A DNA stretch of 31,892 nt from CAXBNB01 sp040151475 (GTDB lineage: Bacteria > Bacteroidota > Bacteroidia > Cytophagales > Cyclobacteriaceae): positions 1 through 31,892 of the forward strand of contig NZ_JBDKWG010000090.1 in the NCBI RefSeq assembly GCF_040151475.1, read 5' to 3'. The notes beneath the pieces are model-generated. The model was not told the DNA's origin, searched no databases, and was given only the letters and a program-made list of their open reading frames with translations. Below are positions 31,745 through 31,892 of the stretch, piece by piece (the first letter of the stretch is position 1; each line of letters starts with the position of its first letter). A program made the position numbers and the translations under genes.

Positions 31745-31892
31745 TTTACCTGGACTAGGAGTCTGTCGGACTTTCAATAATCAGGAGAGTAAAAAATTCA
31801 ATTTTCAGAACCTAAAATTAGATTTTGATCGTCCCTTTTTCGAATACGGTTTTGGTTTTGGTTTTTTTTCCTGTTTTTGCGCTAAACCGGAC
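31745..31892. other. Right edge, possible end of a minus-strand gene or mobile element
   Basis: Reading the minus strand from 31892, one frame is open for 24 codons to a TAA at 31818-31820 and gives a Lys/Thr-rich tail. A second frame is open slightly longer to a TGA. The segment AGTCTGTCGGACT (31770-31782) is a small palindrome of a kind seen near insertion-sequence ends in Bacteroidota. The truncated window does not allow a call. Confidence 0.25.

Noticed and set aside
1..31892. CRISPR array, tRNA or rRNA genes, integrase or complete transposase
   Set aside because: No regularly spaced repeats, cloverleaf-like segments, rRNA-like stretches or transposase/integrase motifs were seen on either strand.

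Overview
The window comes from an AT-rich Bacteroidota genome, probably a marine or soil member of the Cytophagales-like lineages. The evidence is a subtilase with a type IX secretion C-terminal domain, two CarboxypepD_reg/TonB-receptor-type outer-membrane barrels, a membrane-anchored LytTR regulator, many short-lipobox lipoproteins, weak Shine-Dalgarno sequences, and several TAnnTTTG (-7 type) promoter boxes typical of this phylum. I cannot assign a genus. I saw no tRNA, rRNA or CRISPR array.

Region 1 (about 250-10975) is a D-glucuronate (hexuronate) utilisation locus. On the minus strand, in transcription order, it reads: SDR-type D-mannonate oxidoreductase, mannonate dehydratase UxuA, a double DUF1080 (3-keto-glycoside hydrolase/lyase-like) exported protein, a Tat-exported Gfo/Idh/MocA oxidoreductase, glucuronate isomerase UxaC, and a DctP-DctQ-DctM TRAP transporter. 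A LacI-type regulator diverges from it. UxaC, the SDR and UxuA convert glucuronate through fructuronate and mannonate to 2-keto-3-deoxygluconate (KDG). KDG kinase and KDPG aldolase are not in the window. The oxidoreductase/DUF1080 pair in the middle suggests extracytoplasmic, oxidation-dependent cleavage of glucuronides before TRAP import (inference). Inverted repeats next to -7 boxes sit in front of uxaC and dctP, and in the divergent lacI intergenic region. The lacI gene has no ATG, GTG or TTG start in front of its DNA-binding domain.

Region 2 (about 11000-17500) holds a large outer-membrane barrel protein whose N-terminus is a Spy/CpxP-like helical domain, a stand-alone paralogue of that domain just upstream, a SUMF1/FGE-fold lipoprotein lacking the catalytic cysteines, a mini MotA/TolQ/ExbB-like membrane protein and a divergent LytTR regulator. 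A decayed copy of the SUMF1 gene's 3' end, including a 53-nt perfect repeat, lies at 17340-17483. The barrel and lacI face a shared bidirectional terminator.

Region 3 (about 17500-23900, all minus strand) holds a beta-CASP metallo-beta-lactamase RNase, a GH43/DUF377-like beta-propeller lipoprotein, a HxpB-like HAD phosphatase, a NIPSNAP lipoprotein, a COG3014-type TPR lipoprotein and an LpoB-like lipoprotein. An 18-bp perfect hairpin separates the last two.

Region 4 (about 23900-31745) is a packed minus-strand gene set (mnmA, lipoprotein, T9SS-secreted subtilase, TonB-dependent receptor, running into lpoB), then a thioredoxin/small acidic protein pair with a clear terminator. On the plus strand there is a TrpF-fold protein with both catalytic residues replaced, overlapping a HEAT-like gene. 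The right edge may hold the end of another minus-strand gene.
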